Counted from the first letter of the stretch, positions 1 to 8,497 are shown. The stretch: 64,000 bases of DNA from Lachnospiraceae bacterium G41 (GCA_900100245.1 FNEU01000005.1:1-64000), one strand, 5' to 3'. The notes: generated from the letters alone by a model not told the origin. Made by a program: numbers and translations.

Positions 1-144
1 GCAGGAGATTCGGTATGCGATTACTTCCTAAAGAAAAGAGAAGAAGGTAAACCTTATCGTGTAGCAATGTTTGCAGCATACAATAAGTTCCTTCGAATAT
101 ATCATTCAAGAGTATCGGCGCTTTTGAATGAAACAGAAGCATAA
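1..144 (+). CDS. IS110-family transposase, C-terminal end (partial)
   Basis: Forty-seven codons of an open frame run from the first base to a TAA at 142-144. The visible end has the tyrosine- and lysine-rich pattern YFLKKREEGKPYRVAMFAAY followed by NKFLRIYHSRV. This is the typical tail of the IS110/IS1111 transposase C-terminal domain (the Transposase_20 part that carries the catalytic serine in the full protein). The DEDD half lies upstream of the window, so I cannot tell whether the copy is intact. It marks an insertion sequence immediately left of the conjugation region. Confidence 0.75.
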   Translation, partial: AGDSVCDYFLKKREEGKPYRVAMFAAYNKFLRIYHSRVSALLNETEA

Positions 145-183
145 ATAAATTCCTACAAAACCCAACGAAATACAAAGAATTAG

Positions 184-213
184 AAGGTCAGTAAATTGTC
201 TGGCCTTATTTGT
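184..213 (+). terminator. Rho-independent terminator after the IS110 gene
   Basis: An 8-bp stem AAGGTCAG / CTGGCCTT (one G-T pair) has an 8-nt loop and is followed by a short T-rich run. It would end transcription leaving the transposase gene. It overlaps the promoter of the next gene. Confidence 0.5.
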
Positions 214-224
214 CGTGGTATAAT
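196..224 (+). promoter_or_regulatory. Sigma-A-type promoter
   Basis: TTGTCT at 196-201, a 17-nt spacer and a perfect TATAAT at 219-224. It would drive the 297 gene and possibly the NADAR gene. Confidence 0.5.
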
Positions 225-264
225 TTAAGATAGTTATAAAAAGATGAAAAACAGATAAAAAAAG

Positions 265-290
265 ACTTGCAAACTATTAGCAGGTTTTTC
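265..290 (+). terminator. Hairpin with T-run in the leader of the 297 gene (possible attenuator)
   Basis: A 6-bp stem ACTTGC / GCAGGT (one G-T pair) with a 9-nt loop is followed at once by five Ts. It lies about 35 nt after the expected transcription start and just 7 nt before the first ATG, so it may act as an attenuator or make a very short RNA. Confidence 0.4.
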
Positions 291-296
291 TAACTA

Positions 297-509
297 ATGC
301 ATATGGAAAAATGTGACGATTTCAAAAAAATATTTAAAGTAAAATATATATCAGATTTTCCATCGCCATATTTTAAAAAGGGCGAAGTATATGATGCTTT
401 TTTACCAGTGGATAATAAAAGTGGTAAATACTTTGCTTTTCATATAGAAGAAGATGATGAGCCAGGCGATTATGCTTTTCCATCATCAAGATTTGAAGTT
501 GTAGAATAA
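297..509 (+). CDS. Small hypothetical protein
   Basis: A 70-aa acidic and aromatic protein that I do not recognise. It has no signal peptide or membrane segment. The ATG at 297 and a second ATG at 303 both lack a clear ribosome site, because the T-run of the upstream hairpin occupies that position. Translation may therefore be weak or conditional. The 22-nt gap to the NADAR gene, after allowing for that gene's own start, suggests co-transcription. The alternating hydrophobic pattern in the second half suggests a small beta-rich fold, but this is only an impression. Confidence 0.5.
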   Translation: MHMEKCDDFKKIFKVKYISDFPSPYFKKGEVYDAFLPVDNKSGKYFAFHIEEDDEPGDYAFPSSRFEVVE

Positions 510-537
510 TTAAATGTTTTCTTATGGAAGGGGACAT

Positions 538-1020
538 ATGAGAAAAGTAATAGGTTTTCACAAGCCTGATGAAGAGTATGGATTCTTAAGCAATTGGTAC
601 TTATCTGATTTTACTGTTGATGGAATAAAGTTTTCTTCAATGGAACAATACATGATGTATATGAAGGCTATAGTTTTTGATGATAAGAGTATAGCATCAC
701 AAATTATGGAAACATCAGATGTTGCGACTATAAAAGACTTGGGACGCCGTGTTTCAAACTATAACGATACTATCTGGAATGGAATGAGACAGCCCCTTAT
801 TTACAAAGGTTTGCTTGAAAAATTTAGACAGAATGAAGAATTGAAAAAAGAATTGCTGGAAACCGAAGATGCCATTTTGGCTGAATGCGCATATAGCGAT
901 CTGATCTGGGGAATAGGAATTCGAATGGACGATCCTGACAAGAATGATATGAATAAATGGAGAGGGACTAATTTATTAGGTTTTACTCTTATGCTAGTTA
1001 GGAATGAAATAAAAAAATAA
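538..1020 (+). CDS. NADAR (YbiA / DUF1768) family protein
   Basis: A 160-aa single-domain protein of typical family length. The N-terminus has the signature F..P....GFLSNWY, followed by the strand-turn FSSMEQYMMYMKA; the C-terminus has the W-G-I-G and KW.G.N.LG motifs of NADAR. Family members are N-glycosidases acting on ADP-ribose or riboflavin-pathway intermediates, and some remove ADP-ribose from guanine in DNA as antitoxins to DarT-like toxins. The start at 538 is chosen because GGAAGGGG lies 4-5 nt upstream; an ATG at 514 has no such site. No DarT-like partner is visible within the window, so the role here is open; metabolite repair or defence are both possible. Confidence 0.85.
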   Translation: MRKVIGFHKPDEEYGFLSNWYLSDFTVDGIKFSSMEQYMMYMKAIVFDDKSIASQIMETSDVATIKDLGRRVSNYNDTIWNGMRQPLIYKGLLEKFRQNEELKKELLETEDAILAECAYSDLIWGIGIRMDDPDKNDMNKWRGTNLLGFTLMLVRNEIKK

Positions 1021-1069
1021 TTAAATACTTTGGTTTGAAAAGCGAGTTATTAGCGTAAATAACGAAACA

Positions 1070-1108
1070 CAAGCGATATGGTATGGCGAATACGGTATCG
1101 CTTTTTTA
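1070..1108 (+). terminator. Rho-independent terminator after the NADAR gene
   Basis: Stem AGCGATA / TATCGCT (7 bp) around a 17-nt loop, followed by TTTTTT. The next gene's ribosome site starts right after the T-run. Confidence 0.6.
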
Positions 1109-1122
1109 TTGGAGGTGAATAT

Positions 1123-1395
1123 ATGCTATTTCAAAGAACCATTTATAACATTTGTAAAGTAAGTAAATCTTCGGAGGAACTTATTGAAAAACTAAAGGAG
1201 AAAAAAATCCCCTTTGAACTGTGCGGAGGATGTTTTGTCAAAAACCTTGATGGAGAAGTGATAGGCAGGTGCCTATGCAACATAGATCTAGGAAAGATTG
1301 ACAGCTCTTACTACGCTGAAGAATACAATGGTTATGACATTATCGAGATGGATAAACCATTTAAATATTTCTTTTATTCGAAAACAGAGACTTAG
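1123..1395 (+). CDS. Small hypothetical protein with N-terminal amphipathic helix
   Basis: A 90-aa protein that I do not recognise. The start at 1123 is chosen because GGAGGTG sits 5-6 nt upstream; an ATG at 1078 would put the terminator of the previous gene inside the coding region. Residues 10-28 look like a charged helix, followed by a cysteine-containing stretch (CGGCF, then GRCLC). Four cysteines in two close pairs might bind a metal, but the spacing is not that of a standard zinc ribbon. It stands alone between two terminators. Confidence 0.55.
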   Translation: MLFQRTIYNICKVSKSSEELIEKLKEKKIPFELCGGCFVKNLDGEVIGRCLCNIDLGKIDSSYYAEEYNGYDIIEMDKPFKYFFYSKTET

Positions 1396-1423
1396 GGAAT
1401 TTTAAATAGAATTGTCCGTGATG

Positions 1424-1453
1424 CCGGTATGTGAATACATATCGGATTTTTTA
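1424..1453 (+). terminator. Strong rho-independent terminator
   Basis: A 9-bp stem CCGGTATGT / ACATATCGG (one G-T pair) with a GAAT loop is followed by ATTTTTTA. It insulates the conjugation operon from the genes to its left. Confidence 0.75.
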
Positions 1454-1491
1454 TACCCAAACGGAAGTAAGTATGAAAGGAGGAAGAAAGA

Positions 1492-1716
1492 ATGGAATTC
1501 TTCGCGGCAACTATATCGGTTTTAAAAATCGTATTAACTGCAATCGGCGCCGGTATCGGTATCTGGGGTGTGGTTGAATTACTCGAAAGTTACGGAGACG
1601 GTGGCGGTTCATCTCGATCAAAAGGAATTAAGCAGTTAATGTCAGGCGGGGGGATAATAATCGTCGCTCAGACAGTTATTCCGCTTATGGCCAATCTGTT
1701 TAGTACCGGAGGTTGA
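1492..1716 (+). CDS. Maff2 family mobile-element membrane protein
   Basis: A 74-aa protein with two hydrophobic helices (about residues 5-28 and 48-70) joined by a glycine/serine linker ending in SKGIKQLMSGGGI, the recognisable core of the Maff2 family. These small membrane proteins precede the TrbL/VirB6 gene in CD1112-type conjugation operons, and their two-helix layout recalls VirB2/TrbC pilins. A role as the pilin-like subunit of the transfer channel is an inference. AAAGGAGG lies 8 nt before the ATG. In related elements the VirD4 coupling protein comes directly upstream; here that position is taken by unrelated small genes. Confidence 0.85.
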   Translation: MEFFAATISVLKIVLTAIGAGIGIWGVVELLESYGDGGGSSRSKGIKQLMSGGGIIIVAQTVIPLMANLFSTGG

Positions 1717-1722
1717 TAAGGC

Positions 1723-2595
1723 ATGGACAAATTAATTAATGGCATAAGCGAATACTTAACGGAAGTACTTATCGGTCTCATCGAATTTTGTCTAAAAAAC
1801 ATGTTTACGGACGTGAATGAGGGCATGAAAAACGTTGTGGTTTTAGCAGGGTACGGACCCGGCACTTTAATGCCTGAAGCGTATGAGATGATTAAGAAAC
1901 TATCCGACAGCGTAATGCTGCCGATATCGAGTATCATAATAAGCTTTATCATGACATATGAGCTTATTACCATGGTTATAGATAAAAACAACTTACATGA
2001 TATCGATTCGGCTGTATTGGCAAAGTTTTTATTTAAAGCATGCGTGGCTGTGGTGTTACTTACACACAGCTATGAAATAACGATGGCTATCTTCGATGTA
2101 GGTTCGTGGTTGGTTCTGGAAGCCGGCAAGGTAATAGTTCATAACACCAACATGTCGATAGAAAGTTCCCTGATCAGCACGTATGTAAATTCATTATCAA
2201 GTATGAAACTATGGGAACTGTATGCGACGGCAACTGCGGTAGTCTTAGAGATGTTTGCATTTAAACTCTTTACGATTTTAATCCTAGTTTTAAGTTATGG
2301 AAGAATTGTAGAGGTTTTCCTGATGGTATCAGTTTCCCCTATAGCTTTTGCGACACTCGGTAACAAGGAATGGGGAGTAATAGGAACCAATTACATAAAG
2401 GGCTTACTAGCACTTGCTTTTCAGGGCTTTTTCATAATGGTTTTGGTCGGTATATATGCAGCCTTAGTTAAGGGGCTTTCAACCACAACAAATCTAACAG
2501 CGATGGCAGCTAACTTATTAGTCATATGCGTTTTATTCTGCTTTGGCTTATTTAAAACGGCAAGTCTTTCAAAACAGATATTTACGGTAAGATAG
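1723..2595 (+). CDS. VirB6/TrbL-like conjugal transfer protein (CD1112 family)
   Basis: A 290-aa polytopic membrane protein with about six to seven hydrophobic segments. It lacks a cleavable signal. The conserved stretch near residues 185-215, around VLSYGRIVEVFLMVSVSPIAFATLG, is typical of the TrbL/VirB6 family of inner-membrane channel components. It lies 6 nt after the Maff2 stop and 8 nt before the PrgI gene, so the three are translated from one message. In type IV secretion this protein sits in the cytoplasmic membrane and helps pass the DNA-relaxase complex. Length and order match clostridial Tn1549-like elements. Confidence 0.88.
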   Translation: MDKLINGISEYLTEVLIGLIEFCLKNMFTDVNEGMKNVVVLAGYGPGTLMPEAYEMIKKLSDSVMLPISSIIISFIMTYELITMVIDKNNLHDIDSAVLAKFLFKACVAVVLLTHSYEITMAIFDVGSWLVLEAGKVIVHNTNMSIESSLISTYVNSLSSMKLWELYATATAVVLEMFAFKLFTILILVLSYGRIVEVFLMVSVSPIAFATLGNKEWGVIGTNYIKGLLALAFQGFFIMVLVGIYAALVKGLSTTTNLTAMAANLLVICVLFCFGLFKTASLSKQIFTVR

Positions 2596-2603
2596 GAGAA
2601 AAA

Positions 2604-3017
2604 ATGGAATTAGATGAAAATATAACAGGCGATTTATCAAAGATAAAAGCCAAGATTGTGTTTGGACTGACGCTTCGTCAGATAATCTGTTTTGGAGCGG
2701 GACTGGCCGTATCGCTTCCTTTCTTTTTTCTGACAAGGAAAGTGATTGGCTTAGAGATGGCGGCGATGTTAGTAATGATTATAGCATCGCCCTTTTTCAT
2801 CCTGGGCATTTATGAAAAGAACGGCTTATATGTTGAATGGATCCTTTTCTTTTTTATAAAGAGAGTGAAACTAAGAAGCCAGATACGAAAGAGAAAGATT
2901 ATTACAAACAAGGAGAAAGAGGAGCGAAAAGAGTTCGTAAGAAAGGAGATTAAGGAACTTGAAGATAAAGAAAAAAACAGTTTACGATCAGGTGAAAAAT
3001 CAAAGGCTTTTACTTAA
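2604..3017 (+). CDS. PrgI family conjugation protein
   Basis: A 137-aa protein with two membrane helices at about residues 28-46 and 50-70 after a short N-terminal segment containing FGLTLRQIICFGAG, the PrgI family signature. The charged C-terminal tail (residues 85-137) is rich in Lys and Glu and likely cytoplasmic. PrgI-type proteins correspond to VirB3 and associate with the VirB4 ATPase encoded next. AGGAGA lies 5-6 nt upstream of the ATG. The 3' end overlaps the VirB4 start by 59 nt, which points to translational coupling. Confidence 0.85.
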   Translation: MELDENITGDLSKIKAKIVFGLTLRQIICFGAGLAVSLPFFFLTRKVIGLEMAAMLVMIIASPFFILGIYEKNGLYVEWILFFFIKRVKLRSQIRKRKIITNKEKEERKEFVRKEIKELEDKEKNSLRSGEKSKAFT

Positions 3018-5490
3018 AAAGCGAATGGATCTTTATCTTGAAACAAGAAAGATGAAAGCCTTAAGTAAAGACGAGAAAAAGAAGCTTTATAACCTTAAAC
3101 TCGAAGAAAACGGACTCTTAACTGAACAGATAAGAATAAGTACAGCGGAAGAGAGCGTACCGTTTATAAGGATGTACGAAGAGGGTATCTGTCAGGTGAC
3201 GGATACCTTCTTTAGTAAGATCGTCGAATTTGACGACATCAACTATAAACTCCTGGATTTTGAAAGAAGGAGGGATATAAGAAACAAATACGAAGATCTT
3301 CTTAATCACTTCGGAAATGAAATGAAGGCGGAGTTTTTCTACTTTAACAGGAAGATCCCGGAAGAAGTATTTAAACGAAGGATTGAAATAAAAGATAAGG
3401 AAGATGACTTTTCTTTAGTCAGAACCGAGTATGCAGAGATGCTTAAAAACCAGTCGGCTAAGGGAACAAATGGAATAAAGAAAAGCAAGTATTTACTCTT
3501 TGGAGGAGAGTTTGAATCATACGAGGAAGCAAGAAGTAAGCTGATTGATGAAGAAGGTGAAGTCGGGAAACTCTTAAGCGGAATGGGTGCCAATCCTAAA
3601 AGTTTAAACGGGGAAGAGTGGCTTACCCTCTTACATGAATACTTTAACCAGCCTGTAAAAAAGGAATATAAGTTTGATTTTAAAGAGGTTAAAGAGAGAG
3701 GCATAACTGAGAAAGATTTAATTGTACCGAAGGCATTTGATTTCAGTGAAAAAGATGAGTTTAGAAGTGGCGGTAACTATGGTAAATCTTATGTTCTAAA
3801 CCTAATAGGCCCTGTTATAAAGGATGAGTCTTTCTCAGGAATCTTATTGCTGGAAGGGAATTTTTCGGTATCAACACACTTTTATCAGGTATCAACCAAG
3901 GAAGCGATTAAGGAAGCAAAAGAAGCCTTAACGCGAGTTCAGTCAAGAAAGATTGATGAACAAAAGAAGGCATTCAGGGAAGGATACGACATGGATATAC
4001 TTCCTTCGGATATGAAAAAAAGCGAAGCGGATGCTTTGAAATTAGTTGATAACGTAAGCGGATCCAACCAGAAGTTATTTCATACCAACATAATTATCAC
4101 GGTGTTTGGGAAAAATAAAAAAGAGCGGGATGCCATATATAAGAAGGTTAGTTCAAAGATCGAGATAATGAAATCGGAACTGGTAATGTATGATTCACTG
4201 CAGGAAGAGTGTTTCTTTTCCGGAGCACCGATTCTTTATAACGGGTTCTCTGAGATAAATGAAAGAACGCTTTTATCAAAGGATTTATCAATACTTATTC
4301 CTTTTACAACACAGGAACTGATTATGAAGGGCAACTCCATTTATTACGGTCTTAATCTTTTATCTAACAACCTGATTTTAGCGGATCGTAAGAGGCTTAT
4401 TAACCCGAACGGACTAATTATCGGAGCACCTGGATACGGTAAATCATTCTTTGCTAAAAGAGAGATAATAGCATCGTTTTTACAATCAAATGATGAGATT
4501 ATCATATGCGACCCGGAAGGTGAGTATTATCCGGTTGTTGAAGCGTTAGGCGGTCAGGTTATTAGGCTTGCAGCTAACTCTTTGGAATTTTTAAATCCCA
4601 TGGACATACAGGTTTCACATAAAGATGATACTGAGGCACTTAGACTTAAATCCTCATTTATTATTACTTTGCTAGATCTCATAGCAGGTGATATGGGAGA
4701 GTTGGAAAACGATGAAAAAGGTATCGTAGATGATTGTATAAGAAGTATCTATGATGAGTATTTCTTAAATCCTACTCAAGAAAACATGCCTACGTTAGAG
4801 GATTTATATAAGAGGCTTTTAACATATAATCCTGCAGAGAATAACCCATACATGGACATAGAGATGATTGCCGAAGTAAAAGCACAGGCTATAAGGATTG
4901 CAAACAGCATGAAGCTATATGTTTCGGGATCTCAGAACTATTTTAATCATCAGACAAATGTTGATTCGAAAAACAGAATCATATGTTTTGATATAAAAGA
5001 TCTGACCTCACAACTTAAAAAGATGGGTATGCTAATTGTTCAGGATGCGGTCTGGAACAGAGTTTCCAAGAACAGGGAACGCGGTATTGCAACCAGGTAT
5101 TACTGCGATGAGTTTCACTTATTACTTAAAGAAAAACAGACTGCCGATTATTCGATAGAGATGTGGAAGCGTTTCCGTAAATGGGGCGGTATTCCTACAG
5201 GATTAACCCAGAACATAAAAGATTTTATGGTAGGAGATAACGTATCAAGTATTGTTGAGAATACTTCGACGATTATCATATTTAACTGCGGTCCGACTGA
5301 CAGGGAGATTCTGCAGGCTGCATATAAGCTAACGGATAAGCAGATGGATAAGATAAGTAATGCTGAAAAAGGATCCGGACTTCTTATAATGGACGGCTAT
5401 GTCATACCTTTTTATGACAGATATCCTAAGGATACGGAGACTTACAGGATAATGAATACGAAGCCTAAGGAGGAGACTTTCGATGGATGA
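2959..5490 (+). CDS. VirB4-like conjugal transfer ATPase (CD1110 family)
   Basis: An 843-aa protein. The N-terminal third carries the family pattern beginning PFIRMYEEGICQVTD and EFDDINYKLL. The ATPase core has a Walker A motif GAPGYGKS at about 490-497, the strand IICDPEGEYYPVV after it, and the Walker B-like RYYCDEFHLLL near 715. It energises assembly of the transfer channel at the inner face of the membrane. The TTG start at 2959 follows an AAGGAG site and lies inside the prgI-like gene; an internal ATG at 3025 is an alternative without a good site. Its 3' end overlaps the next gene by 8 nt. Confidence 0.92.
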   Translation: MKIKKKTVYDQVKNQRLLLKKRMDLYLETRKMKALSKDEKKKLYNLKLEENGLLTEQIRISTAEESVPFIRMYEEGICQVTDTFFSKIVEFDDINYKLLDFERRRDIRNKYEDLLNHFGNEMKAEFFYFNRKIPEEVFKRRIEIKDKEDDFSLVRTEYAEMLKNQSAKGTNGIKKSKYLLFGGEFESYEEARSKLIDEEGEVGKLLSGMGANPKSLNGEEWLTLLHEYFNQPVKKEYKFDFKEVKERGITEKDLIVPKAFDFSEKDEFRSGGNYGKSYVLNLIGPVIKDESFSGILLLEGNFSVSTHFYQVSTKEAIKEAKEALTRVQSRKIDEQKKAFREGYDMDILPSDMKKSEADALKLVDNVSGSNQKLFHTNIIITVFGKNKKERDAIYKKVSSKIEIMKSELVMYDSLQEECFFSGAPILYNGFSEINERTLLSKDLSILIPFTTQELIMKGNSIYYGLNLLSNNLILADRKRLINPNGLIIGAPGYGKSFFAKREIIASFLQSNDEIIICDPEGEYYPVVEALGGQVIRLAANSLEFLNPMDIQVSHKDDTEALRLKSSFIITLLDLIAGDMGELENDEKGIVDDCIRSIYDEYFLNPTQENMPTLEDLYKRLLTYNPAENNPYMDIEMIAEVKAQAIRIANSMKLYVSGSQNYFNHQTNVDSKNRIICFDIKDLTSQLKKMGMLIVQDAVWNRVSKNRERGIATRYYCDEFHLLLKEKQTADYSIEMWKRFRKWGGIPTGLTQNIKDFMVGDNVSSIVENTSTIIIFNCGPTDREILQAAYKLTDKQMDKISNAEKGSGLLIMDGYVIPFYDRYPKDTETYRIMNTKPKEETFDG

Positions 5491-7171
5491 TGGTTTTAGT
5501 AAATCTGAAAGGCTTCGTGCTGCAGCTGATATAGGTAAGAAAGTCTTAAATAAAGAAATCCCGACAATAGAATTAAACCGCGTGTTTGATGAAGAAAAAG
5601 GTAAGGCAGTATTTAAGCCTGAATTATCAGATAAGACGATTAAACTTCCTAAGGAATCTGAAACGGCTGAGAAACTAAAACAGAAAACCAAGGCAGAGAT
5701 ACGTGCCAGGATAGACAGGGAATTAGCCGAAAACGAAGATGATAACATTGGTACCGAAGCATTTAGAAAAGGCGGTAATGCATCACTTGAAGCCAGGAAT
5801 GCGATAAAAAAGAACTTGCCGGATGATAAGCTTATAAAGCAAAAGACCATCGAAGCACTAAGGAAACAAAAAAAGAAGTTAGAACGCGAGAGACGATGGA
5901 GAGAATTTAAGAAAGAAACGCTTGATAAGGCAAAGAAAGAATCTACCAAAAAGGCAGCAAAGAAAACTGCAGAGACAGGAGCCAAGACAGTTGCAAAAGA
6001 GACTGGAAAGGAAGCTCTTAAGGCAGAAGCCAAACATGAATTTCATAAGCTCCTTTTTAAGAAAGCTCAACGTGCTGCGGCAAAGGAAGCAGCTAAAAAG
6101 ACAGCGGAAGCTGCTGCAGTAAAAGCCAGCGCAGATGCAACGGTAGCCGTAGCAACAACAGAAACCACGAAACACGCCGTAGGAATTGCTACAGGCGTTG
6201 AAGAAGTACTTCTTATCATATCAGCTATAATCATTGGGATTATATTGTTAATAATCCTTATTGCTGTAGTACTTACGTTTATCTTCTTTCATTCGTTCTT
6301 TCAGACAAATATTGCTGCAGGAATGTATCAGGCGGAGGAAACTGAGATAGAAGAAGCAGAACTCCATATGACCTATCTTGAAGCAAGTTTAGTAAATTAC
6401 ATGTATAACCTTCCAGGATACGAACCCGGGTATGACGGATATGTAATCGATTCATCCTTTTCAGTCGGTCATAACCCATTTACATTAATTAATTATCTTA
6501 CATGCAAATATGATGATTTTGAGTATGCGGAAGTAGAAGATGAGATAAATGATCTCTTTAATACAATGTATACGCTTGATAAATGGATAGAAGTAAAACA
6601 GGTTTTGGTAGTAAATGAAGAAGGGGAAGAAGAGTTAGAAACTGAATACATACTTCATGTAAAGCTGACAAGAGTCAATACACTCGATGAAGTCGTGTCA
6701 ACACGACTAAGTGATGAGGAAAAAGAACAGTATGAGGTTTTGGATGAAACCAAAGGCGGACTTCAATTCATTGCATCGCCGACAGGAGAGGATTATTACT
6801 CGAGTGTATCTTCAGCATATGGCTTTAGATATCATCCGATAAATCATAACCTTTCAGTTCACAGGGGACTGGATATAGCACTTCCGGAAGATACACCTCT
6901 TATAGCAGGTATATCCGGGGAAGTAACATTTGTAGGTAATGATGAAGGAGGGTACGGCAATTATATAGTTATAAAGAATGATAAGGGTGAGGAAGTAAGA
7001 TACGCTCATATGAATGAAGTTACATTAAACGTGGGTGATACGGTTATTAAAGGTGAAACAGTACTGGGGCTTAGCGGAAATACCGGAGCAAGTACTGGAC
7101 CGCATGTACATATAGAAGTATTAAAAGAGGGCGAATACAGGAACCCTCTTTTTTATATAGCTGATTCATAG
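5483..7171 (+). CDS. CD1108-family conjugation protein with M23 peptidase domain
   Basis: A 562-aa bitopic membrane protein. Residues 1-235 form a highly charged Lys/Glu/Ala-rich, coiled-coil-like cytoplasmic region. A hydrophobic segment at about 242-272 spans the membrane. The outside part ends in a LytM/M23 metallopeptidase domain (about 435-560), with GFRYHP, the zinc ligands HRGLD near 459, and HVHIE near 540. It should cut peptidoglycan cross-links so that the conjugation channel can cross the wall. GGAGGAGA precedes the ATG, which lies inside the end of the VirB4 gene. Many related elements carry an NlpC/P60 or lysozyme domain instead of, or with, M23. Confidence 0.88.
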   Translation: MDDGFSKSERLRAAADIGKKVLNKEIPTIELNRVFDEEKGKAVFKPELSDKTIKLPKESETAEKLKQKTKAEIRARIDRELAENEDDNIGTEAFRKGGNASLEARNAIKKNLPDDKLIKQKTIEALRKQKKKLERERRWREFKKETLDKAKKESTKKAAKKTAETGAKTVAKETGKEALKAEAKHEFHKLLFKKAQRAAAKEAAKKTAEAAAVKASADATVAVATTETTKHAVGIATGVEEVLLIISAIIIGIILLIILIAVVLTFIFFHSFFQTNIAAGMYQAEETEIEEAELHMTYLEASLVNYMYNLPGYEPGYDGYVIDSSFSVGHNPFTLINYLTCKYDDFEYAEVEDEINDLFNTMYTLDKWIEVKQVLVVNEEGEEELETEYILHVKLTRVNTLDEVVSTRLSDEEKEQYEVLDETKGGLQFIASPTGEDYYSSVSSAYGFRYHPINHNLSVHRGLDIALPEDTPLIAGISGEVTFVGNDEGGYGNYIVIKNDKGEEVRYAHMNEVTLNVGDTVIKGETVLGLSGNTGASTGPHVHIEVLKEGEYRNPLFYIADS

Positions 7172-7183
7172 AAAGGAGGGCAT

Positions 7184-7438
7184 ATGGATAAAAGAAGGAA
7201 AGAACTTTGTGACAGACTGACGGAAGCAAGAGATCAGCTTGAAAAGAAACAGAAGTTAGTTAAATACTGCGAGGAACAACTGCAGATCTATGATACCTCA
7301 CAGGATTATAAGATCTTAAATAATCATCATATAACACCGGGCGGTCTTAACTTACTATTAAGCAAAATGAAAGAAGACGGAAGTCTTAAAGTATCTAAGG
7401 AAGGAGTAACTTATAAGGATGAAAGAATTGATATATAA
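7184..7438 (+). CDS. DUF4315-like small coiled-coil protein
   Basis: An 84-aa protein with a Lys/Glu-rich coiled coil over residues 1-45, followed by a short helical region ending TPGGLNLLLSKMKEDG. Size, layout and position (between the hydrolase and the DUF4366 protein) match the DUF4315 proteins of clostridial conjugative elements; the assignment leans on context because sequence conservation is weak. GAAAGGAGG lies just before the ATG. Its end overlaps the next gene by 20 nt. Likely a cytoplasmic accessory of the transfer apparatus. Confidence 0.65.
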   Translation: MDKRRKELCDRLTEARDQLEKKQKLVKYCEEQLQIYDTSQDYKILNNHHITPGGLNLLLSKMKEDGSLKVSKEGVTYKDERIDI

Positions 7439-8375
7439 AAGGACGTGCCTTACTTTCTTTCTGGTGGCGATTTTAATATCGTCACTTTTTTTATTTACAA
7501 CCACGGTTCATGCAGCACCGGAGGATGAGATTCAAGAAGATATCCCTGTAATCATAAAACCCACACTTAATGCAAGCATATCGGATAAAGCATTAACGAT
7601 TAATGCTGAAAGCGAGAAAGGTATTAAAGCAATCTACGTAAACGGATATGAGTTCGAACCGATAGACGGAAATCTGAAAATCAACCTTACACGCTTTGAT
7701 GCGGGTTATGAGAAATTCTTTATCTTCTGTGAAGACATGGAAGGAGTAAGATCTGATATCTACGAAGTGGAAAACCCCTACTTTGATACGAATCTTAAGG
7801 ATACGGAAGATCCTTCAAAAGATCTGCCGACAGATGCAGATGCAACACCACCGTCTAGCGCAACAGGGGAGATATCAGAACATATAAAAAGCGGAGGCAG
7901 GGATTATTACCAGATAGAAACAAAGGGAGGCAGAACCTTTTATCTGATTGTTGACTGTTTAACCGATGAAGAAAAGGTTTATTTCCTTACGGAAGTAAGT
8001 GAAAGAGATCTTCTTAATGCAACAAATGATAATTCGGAAACACTTCCCAGAAACTCGGCAGTTCCAGATGAAGGATTAAACCCTGAGAGTGTCAGTACAA
8101 ATAATAACGCGAAGGAAACAACTATAGAAACCGTGTTTGGAGAGAGTAAACCCAAAGAAAAGGAGACAAAGATGGCAGATAAAATAAACATTTCTTCGAT
8201 GTCCGGATCATCATTTATGCCATATGTGGTGATCATTATAGGCGCGGCAGCATTTTTTGTAATTCTCTTATTCGTTAAAAAGAAAAAGAAGAAAAAGGAT
8301 TCACTTGATACGGATGAACTCTTTGAAGATGACGAGGAAGAAAAAGAAGATAAAGAAGATGAAGAAAGGAGGTAG
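7419..8375 (+). CDS. CD1107-family (DUF4366) surface protein of the conjugation operon
   Basis: A 318-aa protein with an N-terminal signal peptide (hydrophobic residues about 10-30, ending near VHAAPE), an extracellular region, and a second hydrophobic helix at about 267-287 followed by a long Lys/Asp/Glu tail, i.e. a type I membrane protein with a cytoplasmic acidic tail. The segment DYYQIETKGGRTFYLIVD then VYFLTEVSERDLLN is the DUF4366 signature. The AAGG-type ribosome site lies inside the previous gene. It probably forms the outer part of the transfer complex; its exact role is not known. Confidence 0.85.
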   Translation: MKELIYKRTCLTFFLVAILISSLFLFTTTVHAAPEDEIQEDIPVIIKPTLNASISDKALTINAESEKGIKAIYVNGYEFEPIDGNLKINLTRFDAGYEKFFIFCEDMEGVRSDIYEVENPYFDTNLKDTEDPSKDLPTDADATPPSSATGEISEHIKSGGRDYYQIETKGGRTFYLIVDCLTDEEKVYFLTEVSERDLLNATNDNSETLPRNSAVPDEGLNPESVSTNNNAKETTIETVFGESKPKEKETKMADKINISSMSGSSFMPYVVIIIGAAAFFVILLFVKKKKKKKDSLDTDELFEDDEEEKEDKEDEERR

Positions 8376-8380
8376 GAAAG

Positions 8381-8497
8381 ATGGATAAGAACATAACACC
8401 TGAGACAGATAAGGTTAACAAGGAAACCCAGAAATTAAGACTTGAAGCTTACGCAAACAAGATGAAAGAACTTAAGGATAAGAAGGAGAAGAAGTAA
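8381..8497 (+). CDS. Small charged protein (38 aa)
   Basis: A short frame of 38 codons with a strong AAAGGAGG site 7-8 nt before its ATG and a stop codon that overlaps the next ATG (TAATG). The product is almost entirely helical and Lys/Glu-rich, with no membrane segment. The ribosome site and the coupled stop-start make it very likely that it is translated. Conjugation operons of this type often carry a tiny gene at this place; I do not know its function. Confidence 0.6.
   Translation: MDKNITPETDKVNKETQKLRLEAYANKMKELKDKKEKK

Noticed and set aside
5329-6033. Long open frame on the minus strand (234 codons)
   Set aside because: It lies antisense to the Lys/Glu/Ala-rich part of the M23 conjugation protein; repetitive AAG/GAA codons create Ser/Phe/Leu-rich antisense frames. 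No ribosome site.
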